The notes under the pieces: model-generated | The model's database searches: none | Told to the model about the DNA's origin: nothing | Seen by the model: the letters and a program-made list of their open reading frames with translations, nothing else | Program-made: the position numbers and the translations under genes | NCBI RefSeq assembly: GCF_012769535.1 | Contig: NZ_CP046565.1 | Coordinates: 2,246,501 to 2,310,500, forward strand | DNA: 64,000 nt | DNA from: Methylococcus geothermalis | Lineage (GTDB): Bacteria > Pseudomonadota > Gammaproteobacteria > Methylococcales > Methylococcaceae | Direction: 5' to 3' | Part shown: one piece after another, positions 46,668-55,569 of the stretch | How positions within the stretch are numbered: position 1 is the stretch's first letter | How the letters are laid out: each line of letters starts with the position of its first letter

Positions 46668-48793
46668 CCCTCCAGCCTCCTCGATGTGTGTTCGTGCCCA
46701 TTCTCGCGCGAGACTTTCGCGCCGGCGAGTTCTTCGGCCAGTTTGGCGTAATAGCCTCCCCCCTGATAGACCTCGAGGCGGGTCATCACGAAACCCACCG
46801 CCGGCGGGTCGATCTTCTGCACGATGCCCGCCGCCCTCCGCAGTTCGCCCGGCTTGACCTGGCCGGCCCCGACCAGCAGCAGCGTCACGTCCGCGACCTC
46901 GATCAGGTATTCGGTATCGGCGGACAGGAGGAGGGGCGGCGCATCGATCAGCACCATGTCGTACGCCGCCTTCAATTCGTCGAGACGACGGCGCAGCACG
47001 GGATAGGCGAACAACTGCGGACCCGGCGCGACTCCGAGCCCCAGCCGATCCGGCAATCCATCGCTGGCAGGCAGGACGGCTGCGACCGTGTCGCCGGAGC
47101 CGGCCAGCAGATTCGCCAAACCCGGCTTTGCCGGATCGGCCCGGTAACGGTCATCCGGCCTGAGCGGATTGGCCTCGACCACCACGGTGCTCACACCCAG
47201 CACCGCCAATTCGCGGGCCAGATCCAGGGCCAGGCCGGTCACACCCGCCTCCGATTTGACCGAGGTCAGCAGCGCCAGACGGTTGCCATGCGACTCCCGT
47301 TCCCGGTTCACTGCGATGGCCAGCCGGCGCCGTTGGTCTGCCGTCATCCGTTTCAGACCGGGATCACCGGCGTGGTCGACGAACCAGGCGACGGGGCGGT
47401 GGCCGATGATCTTGGCGACCTGGCCGGTGGTGCGGATGCGCTGATCCAACATGTCGAGCCCCACCGGCGTGGCGACACCCAGGATCATCGCCAGTACCAT
47501 CACCACGGCGAAAAGCTTCTTGCGGCCGCCTTTGACCGGAAGCTCCGGCGGACGGGCATAGGTTTCGACGCGAACGAAACCGGGCGCACGCGACTCCAGC
47601 TCGAAGAATTCGATGCGTCCGTCGATGACATCAAGCTGTTTTCGGCTGCGCTCGATCTCGTGGTTGAGGCTCAGGGCTTCGTTGTACAGAGCCGCGAACC
47701 AGGACGCCTTGTTGCGGAACGATTCGAGCTGTTGATTCAGTTCCTGTTCGATCTGGCGGTCGCGCTTCACATCGGACCTGCGTTGGTCGATGAGGCTTTT
47801 CGCCACCTGCTCGGTGAGCTTGTCGACGGTGCGATTGAGTTCCTCGTCGATTTCCTTCAGTTCACGGTCGATCTGGATTTTCAGCGGATGTCTGGGATCG
47901 AGCCCGCTGGCCTGCTGCAAGAGATCGCTGCGGCGTTTGTACAGGCTGGCTTTCAAGCTGATCAGGCCGGGGTCTTTCTGAATGGTATCGAACGCCGCCG
48001 CCGCAATGGCGTCCTGCCCCTGCTTGCTGGTCCGGTCCTCGAACAACGCCAACGCCGCCTCACTGGCCACGCGGGTACGCTGCGCCATGGCGAGGGCATT
48101 CTGGCTTTCGACCAGCAGCCTGTCGTACGGGCTTGCAATCTGTTCGCTGAACGTCGTCACGCTCAGCTCCTGCGCGATCTCCGTCCGGCGTGCCAGCTTC
48201 GCGTCGATTTCATCCTGGATCTGCCCGCGCCGCTCCTGCAGGCTGGCCAGACGCACATTGCGGGCGAAAAAGGAATCCGATTCCCGGGTTTTTTCGAGAT
48301 AGGTGTCGACGATGGTGTTGACCAATTCGTCGAGGTGATCCGGCGTGGTCGATTCCAGCGTCACGGTGATGAGGTAGCTATCCTTGACCGGTTTGACTTC
48401 GAGCGCGGCCTGCAGCCTTTCCGCCGCCCGCCGATCCGACTCGTTCTTCCTTTGCCAGACGTAACGCTTGTCGCCGAGCTTGGCCAGCGACTCCAGCAGG
48501 ATGTCGTAGCGCGGAACGGTCAGCGCCTGGTGTTCGACGAACTGATCATAGGCGAGGATGTCCAGCTCCTTGGATTCCTTGAGGATGTTCACGAAATGCG
48601 GGGCCACGTACAGCACGGCGGTGGCCGAATAAACCGCCTTGCCCTTGACCCAGGCGAATCCCGCTCCCAGGACGACGACCACGGCCATGACGATGAGAGC
48701 GATGCGGCGATGCCTGCGGAGGCTGACCAGCGGCATGAACGTCCCGCCGGGCGGCGGCGGATTCTGCGCGATCTCGGAACCGGCGGCGTTCAT
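46664..48793 (-). CDS. Wzc/Wzz-like chain-length regulator with degenerate ATPase domain
   Basis: A 709-residue inner-membrane protein. TM1 is near 31-49 and TM2 near 427-445, with a long periplasmic coiled-coil Wzz domain between them (rich in Glu/Arg/Gln helices, about 180-400). The cytoplasmic part has the BY-kinase fold: Walker B YDMVLIDAPP (611-620) is intact, but the Walker A region reads TSVKSEAGVTG (510-520) with Val518 where the lysine should be, and the A' motif reads VVVEANPLRP without the usual aspartates. The C-terminus has few tyrosines (YQGGGYY). It controls export or chain length with the Wza gene 8 bases upstream, probably not as an active tyrosine kinase. Confidence 0.88.
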   Translation of the reverse strand: MNAAGSEIAQNPPPPGGTFMPLVSLRRHRRIALIVMAVVVVLGAGFAWVKGKAVYSATAVLYVAPHFVNILKESKELDILAYDQFVEHQALTVPRYDILLESLAKLGDKRYVWQRKNESDRRAAERLQAALEVKPVKDSYLITVTLESTTPDHLDELVNTIVDTYLEKTRESDSFFARNVRLASLQERRGQIQDEIDAKLARRTEIAQELSVTTFSEQIASPYDRLLVESQNALAMAQRTRVASEAALALFEDRTSKQGQDAIAAAAFDTIQKDPGLISLKASLYKRRSDLLQQASGLDPRHPLKIQIDRELKEIDEELNRTVDKLTEQVAKSLIDQRRSDVKRDRQIEQELNQQLESFRNKASWFAALYNEALSLNHEIERSRKQLDVIDGRIEFFELESRAPGFVRVETYARPPELPVKGGRKKLFAVVMVLAMILGVATPVGLDMLDQRIRTTGQVAKIIGHRPVAWFVDHAGDPGLKRMTADQRRRLAIAVNRERESHGNRLALLTSVKSEAGVTGLALDLARELAVLGVSTVVVEANPLRPDDRYRADPAKPGLANLLAGSGDTVAAVLPASDGLPDRLGLGVAPGPQLFAYPVLRRRLDELKAAYDMVLIDAPPLLLSADTEYLIEVADVTLLLVGAGQVKPGELRRAAGIVQKIDPPAVGFVMTRLEVYQGGGYYAKLAEELAGAKVSRENGHEHTSRRLEG

Positions 48794-48801
48794 GATCGCC
48801 C

Positions 48802-49797
48802 CTACATGGTGCCCATCTGCCTGATCATCCAGGCCTGCATGAAGGGATTGACCTTCTGCAGGACGTAGCCGATCCGCGCCGCGGTGTTCATGGGCACGTA
48901 GATGATGTCGCCATGCTCCAGGGCCAGGGAGAGATTCGGGTCGGGCTTCATGACTTCGTCGAAGCTGACTTGCAGGTTGACGCCTTTTTCGGGACGGATC
49001 AGATGGATCTCGTTCTTGTGCGCCTCCGGCGTGGCGCCGCCGGCCTGGCCCAGAGCGTCCACGAAGGACATCCGCGAAGTGAGCCGGTAGGCGCCCGGCT
49101 TGTTGACCGCGCCGAGCACGAAAACCTGGCGGTCCGAAGCATCGGGGATATACACGACGTCGTTTCGGTGCAACTGCACGTTGAGCTGCAAATCGCCCCC
49201 CAGCAGCCTTCCGATGTCCACCCAGAGAATCCGGTCGCGCCGGATCACCGCGCAGCTCGTGAGCACCTGCTCCGGCCGGATCAGAGGAAACACGCCGGCT
49301 TTGGAGAGGATTTCCAGCAGCGTCGGAGGTGTATCGAACGGCACGGGGCCCGGATGCTCGACACGGCCCAGTACGGTGACGCGATTGGAAGCGTATTGCA
49401 GGACGCGAACGGTCGTGAAGGGATCCCGGTAGTATTTTCCCAAAGCCTTGCTGATGGCGCTGGCCGCCTGTTCGCGGGTAAGATTGCGGACGGAAATGTT
49501 ACCCACGACCGGCAAAGTGACGTTGCCATCCGGTCCGACCACCTGGGGTCCGGAAAGCTCGGCCCGGCCGACCACGTCGATGTTGACCTGATCGCCGTCG
49601 CCGATCCGGTAGTCAGTGACGGTATCTTCCTGGAAAGCCCTGAGGACGTCCGCCGGCGACATCGTCTCGGCTTTGTGCGGCGCGCTGAACGCCTCTCGGG
49701 CATCGGGCGTGGCATCCGGCACCGACTCCCAGGAGCCGCAGCCAGCCAATCCCAGGACCAGACTCGCGACATGCCCTGCCCGGCGGAATGGCTTCAC
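48802..49797 (-). CDS. Polysaccharide export outer membrane lipoprotein, Wza type
   Basis: A 331-residue protein starting at GTG, chosen because it has AAAGGTGG five to seven bases upstream and is directly followed by a lipoprotein signal (LGLAGC lipobox). The poly-export domain (DYRIGDGDQVNIDVVGRAELSG) is followed by SLBB-type repeats: VTVLGRVEHPGPVPF and VFVLGAVNKPGAYRL. It would form the octameric outer membrane channel. An aromatic-rich C-terminal helix typical of E. coli Wza is not evident. It precedes the Wzc-like gene. Confidence 0.88.
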   Translation of the reverse strand: MKPFRRAGHVASLVLGLAGCGSWESVPDATPDAREAFSAPHKAETMSPADVLRAFQEDTVTDYRIGDGDQVNIDVVGRAELSGPQVVGPDGNVTLPVVGNISVRNLTREQAASAISKALGKYYRDPFTTVRVLQYASNRVTVLGRVEHPGPVPFDTPPTLLEILSKAGVFPLIRPEQVLTSCAVIRRDRILWVDIGRLLGGDLQLNVQLHRNDVVYIPDASDRQVFVLGAVNKPGAYRLTSRMSFVDALGQAGGATPEAHKNEIHLIRPEKGVNLQVSFDEVMKPDPNLSLALEHGDIIYVPMNTAARIGYVLQKVNPFMQAWMIRQMGTM

Positions 49798-49858
49798 CGT
49801 CCACCTTTCCGGTCGGTGATGGCTGTCGATGACCGCGTCGAATCCCTTCGGCCGGAAA

Positions 49859-50203
49859 TCATTCGGTCGATGCGAGATAGCGGGCCGCACCTTCGGGGTC
49901 GGCGAAAACCAGGAAAATCTCGTTGAGCCGAGTAAGTTCCATCAAGGCCTGTATTTCCGGGGACAGCCCCGCCAGGACCATCTTTCCGGCGCGGGCTTCG
50001 ATGCCCTTGAAAGCGGCGATGAGCACCGACAGGCCGCTGGAATCGATGAAGCTCACGTCTCGGAAATCCACCACCAGGCGACCGGTCCCTTTCTCCACGA
50101 TGGCCAGAAGCTCCGCCCTGGCCTTGGCGGCATCGGCCATCACCAGGCGTCCGCTGAGTTCGGCGATGTCCACGTTGCCCTGCGTCCTGTGCTTGAGAAG
50201 CAT
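49859..50203 (-). CDS. STAS-domain anti-sigma-factor antagonist-like protein
   Basis: A 114-residue single STAS domain protein of the SpoIIAA/RsbV type. The DSSGL motif (residues 54-58 in FIDSSGLSVLIAAF) carries the phosphorylatable serine. A strong ribosome site (GGGAG..GGGG) favours the start at 50203 over an ATG 21 bases upstream. It lies 61 bases before the Wza gene on the same strand and is probably in its operon. Its likely partners, a PP2C phosphatase and a HATPase kinase, lie at the far end of the locus. Confidence 0.85.
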   Translation of the reverse strand: MLLKHRTQGNVDIAELSGRLVMADAAKARAELLAIVEKGTGRLVVDFRDVSFIDSSGLSVLIAAFKGIEARAGKMVLAGLSPEIQALMELTRLNEIFLVFADPEGAARYLASTE

Positions 50204-50385
50204 CCCCCTACTCCCGGCAGTCATCGATAAAAGTGGCTATGCTCAATTATTGTAGTTAGAACAGTTTCACAAAGTCGATGAAATCGTTGCGGCGCGCTAT
50301 CCGACCATGGCGAAGCGAGTGCTACAATTCTGCCCGCTCGTGGGGGCAACAGGCATCGGCTCGACCGTTATCGACTGGGGACAGC
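50204..50385. promoter_or_regulatory. Divergent intergenic region of the two polysaccharide arms
   Basis: These 182 bases separate the minus-strand STAS/Wza operon from the plus-strand glycosyltransferase operon and must hold both promoters. The stretch 50236-50273 is strikingly AT-rich for this genome. TTGTGA and TACAAT occur on the minus strand, but only 12 bases apart, so I do not assign a defined promoter. Confidence 0.45.
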
Positions 50386-51648
50386 ATGGAAAACATCGGC
50401 AGATTGCTTCTTTCGGCCTACCAATGCGCGCCGGGCATGGGGTCCGTCTCCCAGATCGGCTGGGAATGGTATTCGCGGCTGGCCGGGCGCCTCCCACTCA
50501 CCCTGGTGACTCATATCCGCAACCAGAAGGCGCTGGAAAAGGCCGGTGCCCCTCTGCCCGGTACCGAAATCCTTTACGTCGATACCGAATGGTTCGCCGG
50601 CCCCCTCTATCGCCTGGCTTCCCGTCTGTTTCCCCGCAGCGAACATCCGGTATTCCTGATCTCCTCGCTGGACTTTTTCGTTTACGACCGGCTGGCGCTG
50701 CGCATGTTGAGGAAGCTCCGCAGGCAAGGAAAAAGCTGGGACCTGATCCATCAGCCGACGCCGGTGTCTCCCTTGGCGGCGACCACGTTGCACCGGCTGC
50801 GGTTGCCTTTGATCCTGGGTCCATGGAACGGTGGCTTGAAGTCGCCGGACACTTTTCCCGAAATCATGGCCGCCGAATCCGGTTGGCTTTATCCGGTGCG
50901 GCGGCTGGGCCGGCTGGCGGACTGGCTGCTCGGTTCCAGCCGCAATGCGCGCCTGCTTTTGACCGCCACCGCCGCCACCCGCGCCGACATCCCGCAACGC
51001 TACCGGGTGAAGTGCCGCAACATGATCGAGAACGGCGTCGATCTGGAGGTTTTTCGCGCCGCGCCCTGGCCCGAACCTCCCGGTGAGGGGCAGCCTTTGC
51101 GCATCCTTTTCGTCGGCCGTCTGCTCCCCTTCAAGGGCGTGGCCATGCTGCTCGAAGCGGTGGCGAGGGTCTGCGCCGGCTCGCCCGTCCATCTTGCCGT
51201 CGCAGGCGCCGGCCCGGAAGAAAACGCGCTGCGGCAGAAAGCTGACGAACTCGGGATCGCCGGTCAGGTGGAGTTTCTGGGCCCCCTGCCCCACGCCGAA
51301 GTGGCCCGCCGGTTGGCCGAATGCCATGTGTTCTGCCTGCCTTCCATCCGTGAATCGGGCGGAGCGGTGTTGCTGGAGGCGATGGCCGCCGCAAGGCCGG
51401 TTGTCGCGCTGGATTACGGCGGGCCTTCGGAAATCGTCGACGGCGAGGTCGGCGCCCTGGTGCCCGCCACCGGCTGGAAGCCCGTCGTGGAAGGGCTTGC
51501 CGGCATCTTCGAAGAAATCCTCCGTGATCCGGAAGGCTGGCGCCGCCGCGGCCAGGCCGGTCGCCGTCGGATCGAACAGCGGTATTCCTGGCCCGCGAAG
51601 ATCGACGCGGCGTTGTCCCTCTACCGCGAATGCCTGGAGAGCCGATGA
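50386..51648 (+). CDS. Family 4 glycosyltransferase
   Basis: A 420-residue GT-B enzyme beginning MENIGRLLLSAYQCAPGMGS. The second half carries the nucleotide-sugar pattern LFVGRLLPFKGVAMLLEAV and the RESGGAVLLEAMAAARPVVAL motif with E-x7-E. First gene of the plus-strand polysaccharide operon. The start at 50386 was chosen over an upstream in-frame ATG, since the conserved domain begins there and a GGGGA site precedes it. The next gene overlaps its stop by four bases. Confidence 0.88.
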   Translation: MENIGRLLLSAYQCAPGMGSVSQIGWEWYSRLAGRLPLTLVTHIRNQKALEKAGAPLPGTEILYVDTEWFAGPLYRLASRLFPRSEHPVFLISSLDFFVYDRLALRMLRKLRRQGKSWDLIHQPTPVSPLAATTLHRLRLPLILGPWNGGLKSPDTFPEIMAAESGWLYPVRRLGRLADWLLGSSRNARLLLTATAATRADIPQRYRVKCRNMIENGVDLEVFRAAPWPEPPGEGQPLRILFVGRLLPFKGVAMLLEAVARVCAGSPVHLAVAGAGPEENALRQKADELGIAGQVEFLGPLPHAEVARRLAECHVFCLPSIRESGGAVLLEAMAAARPVVALDYGGPSEIVDGEVGALVPATGWKPVVEGLAGIFEEILRDPEGWRRRGQAGRRRIEQRYSWPAKIDAALSLYRECLESR

Positions 51649-52874
51649 GTGGCCCACTGAAACTGGCTTATCTGGTCAGCCAATACCCGGCCATTTCCCA
51701 TACCTTCATCCTGCGGGAAGTGCTCGGCCTCAGAGCGCGGGGTTTCGCGATCCGCGTCGCCTCGGTGAATCCGCCGGATCGGCCGCTCGAAAAGCTGACG
51801 GCGGATGAGCGGCGGGAGGCGGACGCCTCCTGGTATCTCAAGCCCCAGGGCGCGATGGGCGCACTGAAGGCCTTGTGCCTGACCGCCCTGCGCCGCCCGT
51901 TGGCCCTCGCCGGAGGCTTGTGGTTCGCGCTACGGCTTGGCGGCACGGACGTCAAAAAACTGGGCTACCAATTCGCCTATTGGGTGGAAGCCGTCATGCT
52001 GGGTGACTGGATGCGGCGGGAAGGGCTTTGCCATCTGCACGTCCATTTCGCGACGCCCGCCTCGATGGTCGGCCTGATCGTCAGCAAAGTTTTTCCCATC
52101 GGCTTTTCCTTCACCGTACACGGTCCCGACGAGTTCTATGACGCCCCCGGCTACCGCCTGACGGAGAAGATCGCGGGCGCCGACTTTGTCGTCTGCATCA
52201 GCTACTATGCCCGCAGCCAGTTGATGAAGCTCTCGCCGGTGGCGCACTGGCACAAGCTAGAGGTCTGCCGGCTCGGCGTCGATCCCGCCCGTTTCGCCCT
52301 GCGTGAGAGCAAATCCGCCGGCGCCGTGTTCGATCTGCTTTGCGTGGGCCGCCTGGTGCCCGCCAAGGGGCAGCACATTCTGCTCGATGCCTTGGCCTTG
52401 CTGCTCGCCCGCGGCCGCCGGGTCCGCCTCACCTTGGTCGGCCAGGGACCGGACCGCTCCTCGCTGGAGGCCCAGGCCGACCGGTTGGGGCTGGCAAGCG
52501 CCGTCGACTTCGCCGGGGCCGTCAACCAGGACGAGGTGTTCGGCTACTACGCTGCCGCCGACGCCTTCGTGCTGCCCAGCTTCGCGGAGGGGCTGCCGGT
52601 GGTGTTGATGGAGGCCATGGCGCTCGGCGTTCCCTGCATCACCACCCACATCACCGGCGTGCCGGAATTGATCAGGGACGGCATCGAAGGCTTGCTGGTC
52701 GCGCCGTCCGACACCGAAGGGCTGGCCGGTGCCATCGAGCGGCTGATGGACGATCCGGCGCTCCGCAGCCGGCTGACGGAAGCCGGACGGCGCAAGGTGC
52801 TGGCCGAATACGACCTGAACGGGAGCATCGCGCGGCTGTCGGATGTCTTCATGCACAGGCTTTCCCCTTCCTGA
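51645..52874 (+). CDS. Family 4 glycosyltransferase
   Basis: A 409-residue GT-B enzyme. YLVSQYPAISHTFILREVLGL at the start is typical of colanic-acid-type (WcaL/AmsK) glycosyltransferases; HVHFATPASMVGLIVSKVF follows. The C-terminal half has CVGRLVPAKGQHILLDAL and FAEGLPVVLMEAMALGVPCI with E-x7-E. It starts with ATGA overlap to the previous gene and ends 18 bases before the next. Confidence 0.9.
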   Translation: MSGPLKLAYLVSQYPAISHTFILREVLGLRARGFAIRVASVNPPDRPLEKLTADERREADASWYLKPQGAMGALKALCLTALRRPLALAGGLWFALRLGGTDVKKLGYQFAYWVEAVMLGDWMRREGLCHLHVHFATPASMVGLIVSKVFPIGFSFTVHGPDEFYDAPGYRLTEKIAGADFVVCISYYARSQLMKLSPVAHWHKLEVCRLGVDPARFALRESKSAGAVFDLLCVGRLVPAKGQHILLDALALLLARGRRVRLTLVGQGPDRSSLEAQADRLGLASAVDFAGAVNQDEVFGYYAAADAFVLPSFAEGLPVVLMEAMALGVPCITTHITGVPELIRDGIEGLLVAPSDTEGLAGAIERLMDDPALRSRLTEAGRRKVLAEYDLNGSIARLSDVFMHRLSPS

Positions 52875-52892
52875 CCACTTCGAGGCTCCGGC

Positions 52893-54083
52893 ATGCTGAC
52901 CGACACCCTCATCATGATACCCGGCGCCTTGTTGAGCGCCGCCGTCCTGCCCGGCACCTTCGAGCTCGCCATGTTGACGCTCGGAGGGGCATTGCCTCCC
53001 CGAAAAACCGTGGCGGGCAGCGACACGGTTTCGATCCGCTTCTGCATCGTGATCCCGGCGCACGACGAGGCCGAAGGCATCCAGGCCTGCCTGCGCGGCA
53101 TCCGGGGAGCCGACGCGGGCCCTCACACCGTCACGGTCGTCGTCGTCGCCGACAACTGCAGCGACGACACGGCCGCCCGCGCGGAAGCCGCCGGAGCAAG
53201 GGTCCTGGTCCGCAACGATCCGGGACGGCGCGGGAAGGGCCATGCGCTGGACCATGCCTTTTCGATCCTGCTGAGGGAGGACCACGATGTTTTCGTGGTG
53301 GTCGATGCCGACACCCGGGTGGAGGCGAACTTCCTCACCGAACTCGCGGCACCATTCCAGGCCGGCGCCGACGCGGCGCAAACACGCTATTGCGTATCCA
53401 ACCCGGAGCAGTCGACCCGGGCCCGCCTGATGCATGTGGCCTGGCTGGCGTTCAACGTGCTGCGTCCGCGCGGCCGGGACTATTGGGGCTGGTCCGCGGG
53501 CATTCTCGGCAGCGGCTTCGGGCTGCACCGCAGGACCCTGGAAAGCGTCCCCTTCGACGCCGGCTCCATCGCCGAAGACCTGGAATATCACATCCGCCTC
53601 GTGCAAGCGGGCAAGCGCGTGCGCTTCTGCGACGGCACGACGGTGTGGTCGCCGGTGCCGGCCACCGGTGCGGTGGCTTCGAGCCAGCGCGCCCGCTGGG
53701 AGGGAGGACGGTTCCGGATGATGCGGGAACAGATCCCTCCCCTCATCCGGCAGGTGGCCGGAGGCCGCTGGCCGCTGCTGGAGCCTTTGCTAGACTTGTT
53801 GCTGCTGCCGCTGGCCTTTCACGTGGTTTTGCTGGCGCTGCTGCTGGTCTGGCCCTGGGCACCGGGCAGGATGCTGGCGGCGTTCGGGCTGGCCGTCGTC
53901 GGACTGCACGTGACCGCCGCCCTGGCGGTGGGACGCGCCGGGTGGCGCGATTGGGCGGCCTTGGCCACGGCGCCGTTCTATATTCTCTGGAAACTCACGC
54001 TGGGCAAACGTCTGCTGTCGTCCGCCAGCCGGGAAGCGGCCTGGGTACGCACCGAAAGGACCCAATCCGATGAATCCGCCTGA
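52893..54083 (+). CDS. Family 2 glycosyltransferase, processive/membrane type
   Basis: A 396-residue enzyme. It begins with a hydrophobic stretch (TLIMIPGALLSAAVLP), then FCIVIPAHDEAEGIQACLRGI, ADNCSDDTAARA, the DXD-like VVVDADTRVEANFL, the acceptor motif GSIAEDLEYHIRL with ED, and SSQRARWEGGR, the QxxRW-type motif of cellulose-synthase-like GT2 enzymes. Two or three C-terminal TM segments lie at about 290-365. It overlaps the next gene by 14 bases. Confidence 0.88.
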   Translation: MLTDTLIMIPGALLSAAVLPGTFELAMLTLGGALPPRKTVAGSDTVSIRFCIVIPAHDEAEGIQACLRGIRGADAGPHTVTVVVVADNCSDDTAARAEAAGARVLVRNDPGRRGKGHALDHAFSILLREDHDVFVVVDADTRVEANFLTELAAPFQAGADAAQTRYCVSNPEQSTRARLMHVAWLAFNVLRPRGRDYWGWSAGILGSGFGLHRRTLESVPFDAGSIAEDLEYHIRLVQAGKRVRFCDGTTVWSPVPATGAVASSQRARWEGGRFRMMREQIPPLIRQVAGGRWPLLEPLLDLLLLPLAFHVVLLALLLVWPWAPGRMLAAFGLAVVGLHVTAALAVGRAGWRDWAALATAPFYILWKLTLGKRLLSSASREAAWVRTERTQSDESA

Positions 54084-55044
54084 CATTTCGGTTCTGATCG
54101 TATCGTTCAACACCCGCGACCTCCTGCGCCAGTGCCTGGCCAGCCTGCGCGAGCAGAAGGGGGAGGCCGGCATCGAGACCCTCGTGGTGGACAATGCCTC
54201 CAGGGACGGATCGGCGGATATGGTTGCCGCAGAGTTTCCGGAAGTCCGGCTGATCCGCAGTCCCGTGAATCTCGGCTTCGGCAATGCCAACAACCGGGCG
54301 TTCGAAGAGGCCCGCGGACGCTATCTGGTTCTGCTGAATTCCGACGCCTATCTCGCGCCCGGCGTTCTCGACGCCGCTTTGAAGCGGATGGAAGCCGCTC
54401 CCGAGGTCGGCATGGCCGGCGGTCGCCTGGTCGGCACGGAAGGCGGCTGGCAGCCCTCTGCCCGCATGTTTCCCTCTTTGCTCAACGAACTCATCATCCT
54501 GAGCGGCCTGGCGCACCGCTACCCGAAATCCCGGCTGTTCGGCCGCTTCGACCGTACCTGGGCCGACCCGGCCGAGGAAGCCGAAGTGGACTGGGTGCCG
54601 GGAGCTTTCGCGATCCTGCGGCGCGACCTGATCGATCGCATCGGTTTGTTCGATCCGCGCTTCTTCCTTTACTACGAAGAAGTCGACCTGTGCCGGCGGA
54701 TCAAGGCGGCGGGTTGCAGAGTCATGTACTGGCCCGAACTGATGATCACCCATCTCGGCGGTGAATCGGCCAAAACCTTGAGCGACATGGATTTCTCCTC
54801 CCATGCCTCACAGCTTACGCTGTGGCGGATGCGAAGCCAGGCGTTGTATTACCGCAAATGGCACGGCTTTGCGGGCGCCTGGAGCGTCAAGGTGCTCGAA
54901 CAGGCTTGGCACGGCCTTCGAGCCTTCCGAAACCGCAATTCGATTCCGGCCAAGGCGCGCGAATCCGAAGGTCTGATCCGGCTGTGGAACCAAGCCTGGA
55001 AAGAAACCGAAGGCGGCACCGTGTCGCCGCCGCAACCCTGGTGA
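54070..55044 (+). CDS. Family 2 glycosyltransferase, rhamnosyltransferase-like
   Basis: A 324-residue GT-A enzyme of the WbbL-like group. Motifs: VLIVSFNTRDLLRQCLASL, VVDNASRDGSADMV, SPVNLGFGNANNRAFEEA, LLNSDAYL as metal motif, and DPRFFLYYEEVDLCRRIKAAG with the ED-type acceptor site. Soluble, probably membrane-associated through its basic C-terminal helix. It overlaps the preceding gene and ends five bases before the acetyltransferase. Confidence 0.88.
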   Translation: MNPPDISVLIVSFNTRDLLRQCLASLREQKGEAGIETLVVDNASRDGSADMVAAEFPEVRLIRSPVNLGFGNANNRAFEEARGRYLVLLNSDAYLAPGVLDAALKRMEAAPEVGMAGGRLVGTEGGWQPSARMFPSLLNELIILSGLAHRYPKSRLFGRFDRTWADPAEEAEVDWVPGAFAILRRDLIDRIGLFDPRFFLYYEEVDLCRRIKAAGCRVMYWPELMITHLGGESAKTLSDMDFSSHASQLTLWRMRSQALYYRKWHGFAGAWSVKVLEQAWHGLRAFRNRNSIPAKARESEGLIRLWNQAWKETEGGTVSPPQPW

Positions 55045-55049
55045 CATCG

Positions 55050-55568
55050 ATGTTCGAGCATATCCGAGAAGACTGGAGAAACTATCAAGGCGACCTGACC
55101 CGGCAAGGACTGTGGGTCATGCTGGTCTACCGGTTCGGTCGCTGGCGCTACCGGGTAGGACCGCGCTGGCTGAGGCTGCCGCTCTCGTTCCTCTACAAGG
55201 TGCTGAAGCTGCTGTCGCAGATACTCACCGGCATCGACCTCCCCTGCGAAGCGCAGGTGGGGCGGCGCTTCACCATCGAGCACTTCGGCGACGTGATTGT
55301 CAGCGGCGATGCCGTCATCGGCGACGACGTGACGATCCGCAACGGCGTCACCATCGGGCTGAAACGCACCAACGAACCCGGCTCCCCCGTGATCGGCAAC
55401 CGGGTCGACATCGGCGCGGGCGCCAAGGTGCTGGGACCGATCCGGATCGGCGACGACGTCGTCATCGGCGCCAATGCCGTGGTCATCACCGATGTGCCGC
55501 CGAACAGCCTCGCGGTCGGAGTTCCCGCGCGCATCAAATCCCGGGCGGACACGGGCGCCGAGCGCTGA
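55050..55568 (+). CDS. Serine-acetyltransferase-like hexapeptide acyltransferase (EpsC type)
   Basis: A 172-residue protein resembling the acyltransferases of exopolysaccharide clusters that look like serine O-acetyltransferase without its long N-terminal domain. A short helical N-terminal part (LWVMLVYRFGRWRY) is followed by hexapeptide repeats: FTIEHFGDVIVSGDAVIGDD, GNRVDIGAGAKVLGPIRIGDD and VVIGANAVVITDVPPNS, ending AVGVPARI. It likely acetylates a sugar. Start chosen at the ATG five bases after the previous stop. Confidence 0.85.
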   Translation: MFEHIREDWRNYQGDLTRQGLWVMLVYRFGRWRYRVGPRWLRLPLSFLYKVLKLLSQILTGIDLPCEAQVGRRFTIEHFGDVIVSGDAVIGDDVTIRNGVTIGLKRTNEPGSPVIGNRVDIGAGAKVLGPIRIGDDVVIGANAVVITDVPPNSLAVGVPARIKSRADTGAER

Positions 55569-55569
55569 C

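Noticed and set aside
50249-50272. TTGTGA and TACAAT boxes on the minus strand upstream of the STAS gene
   Set aside because: Spacing is only 12 bases, too short for a sigma-70 promoter.
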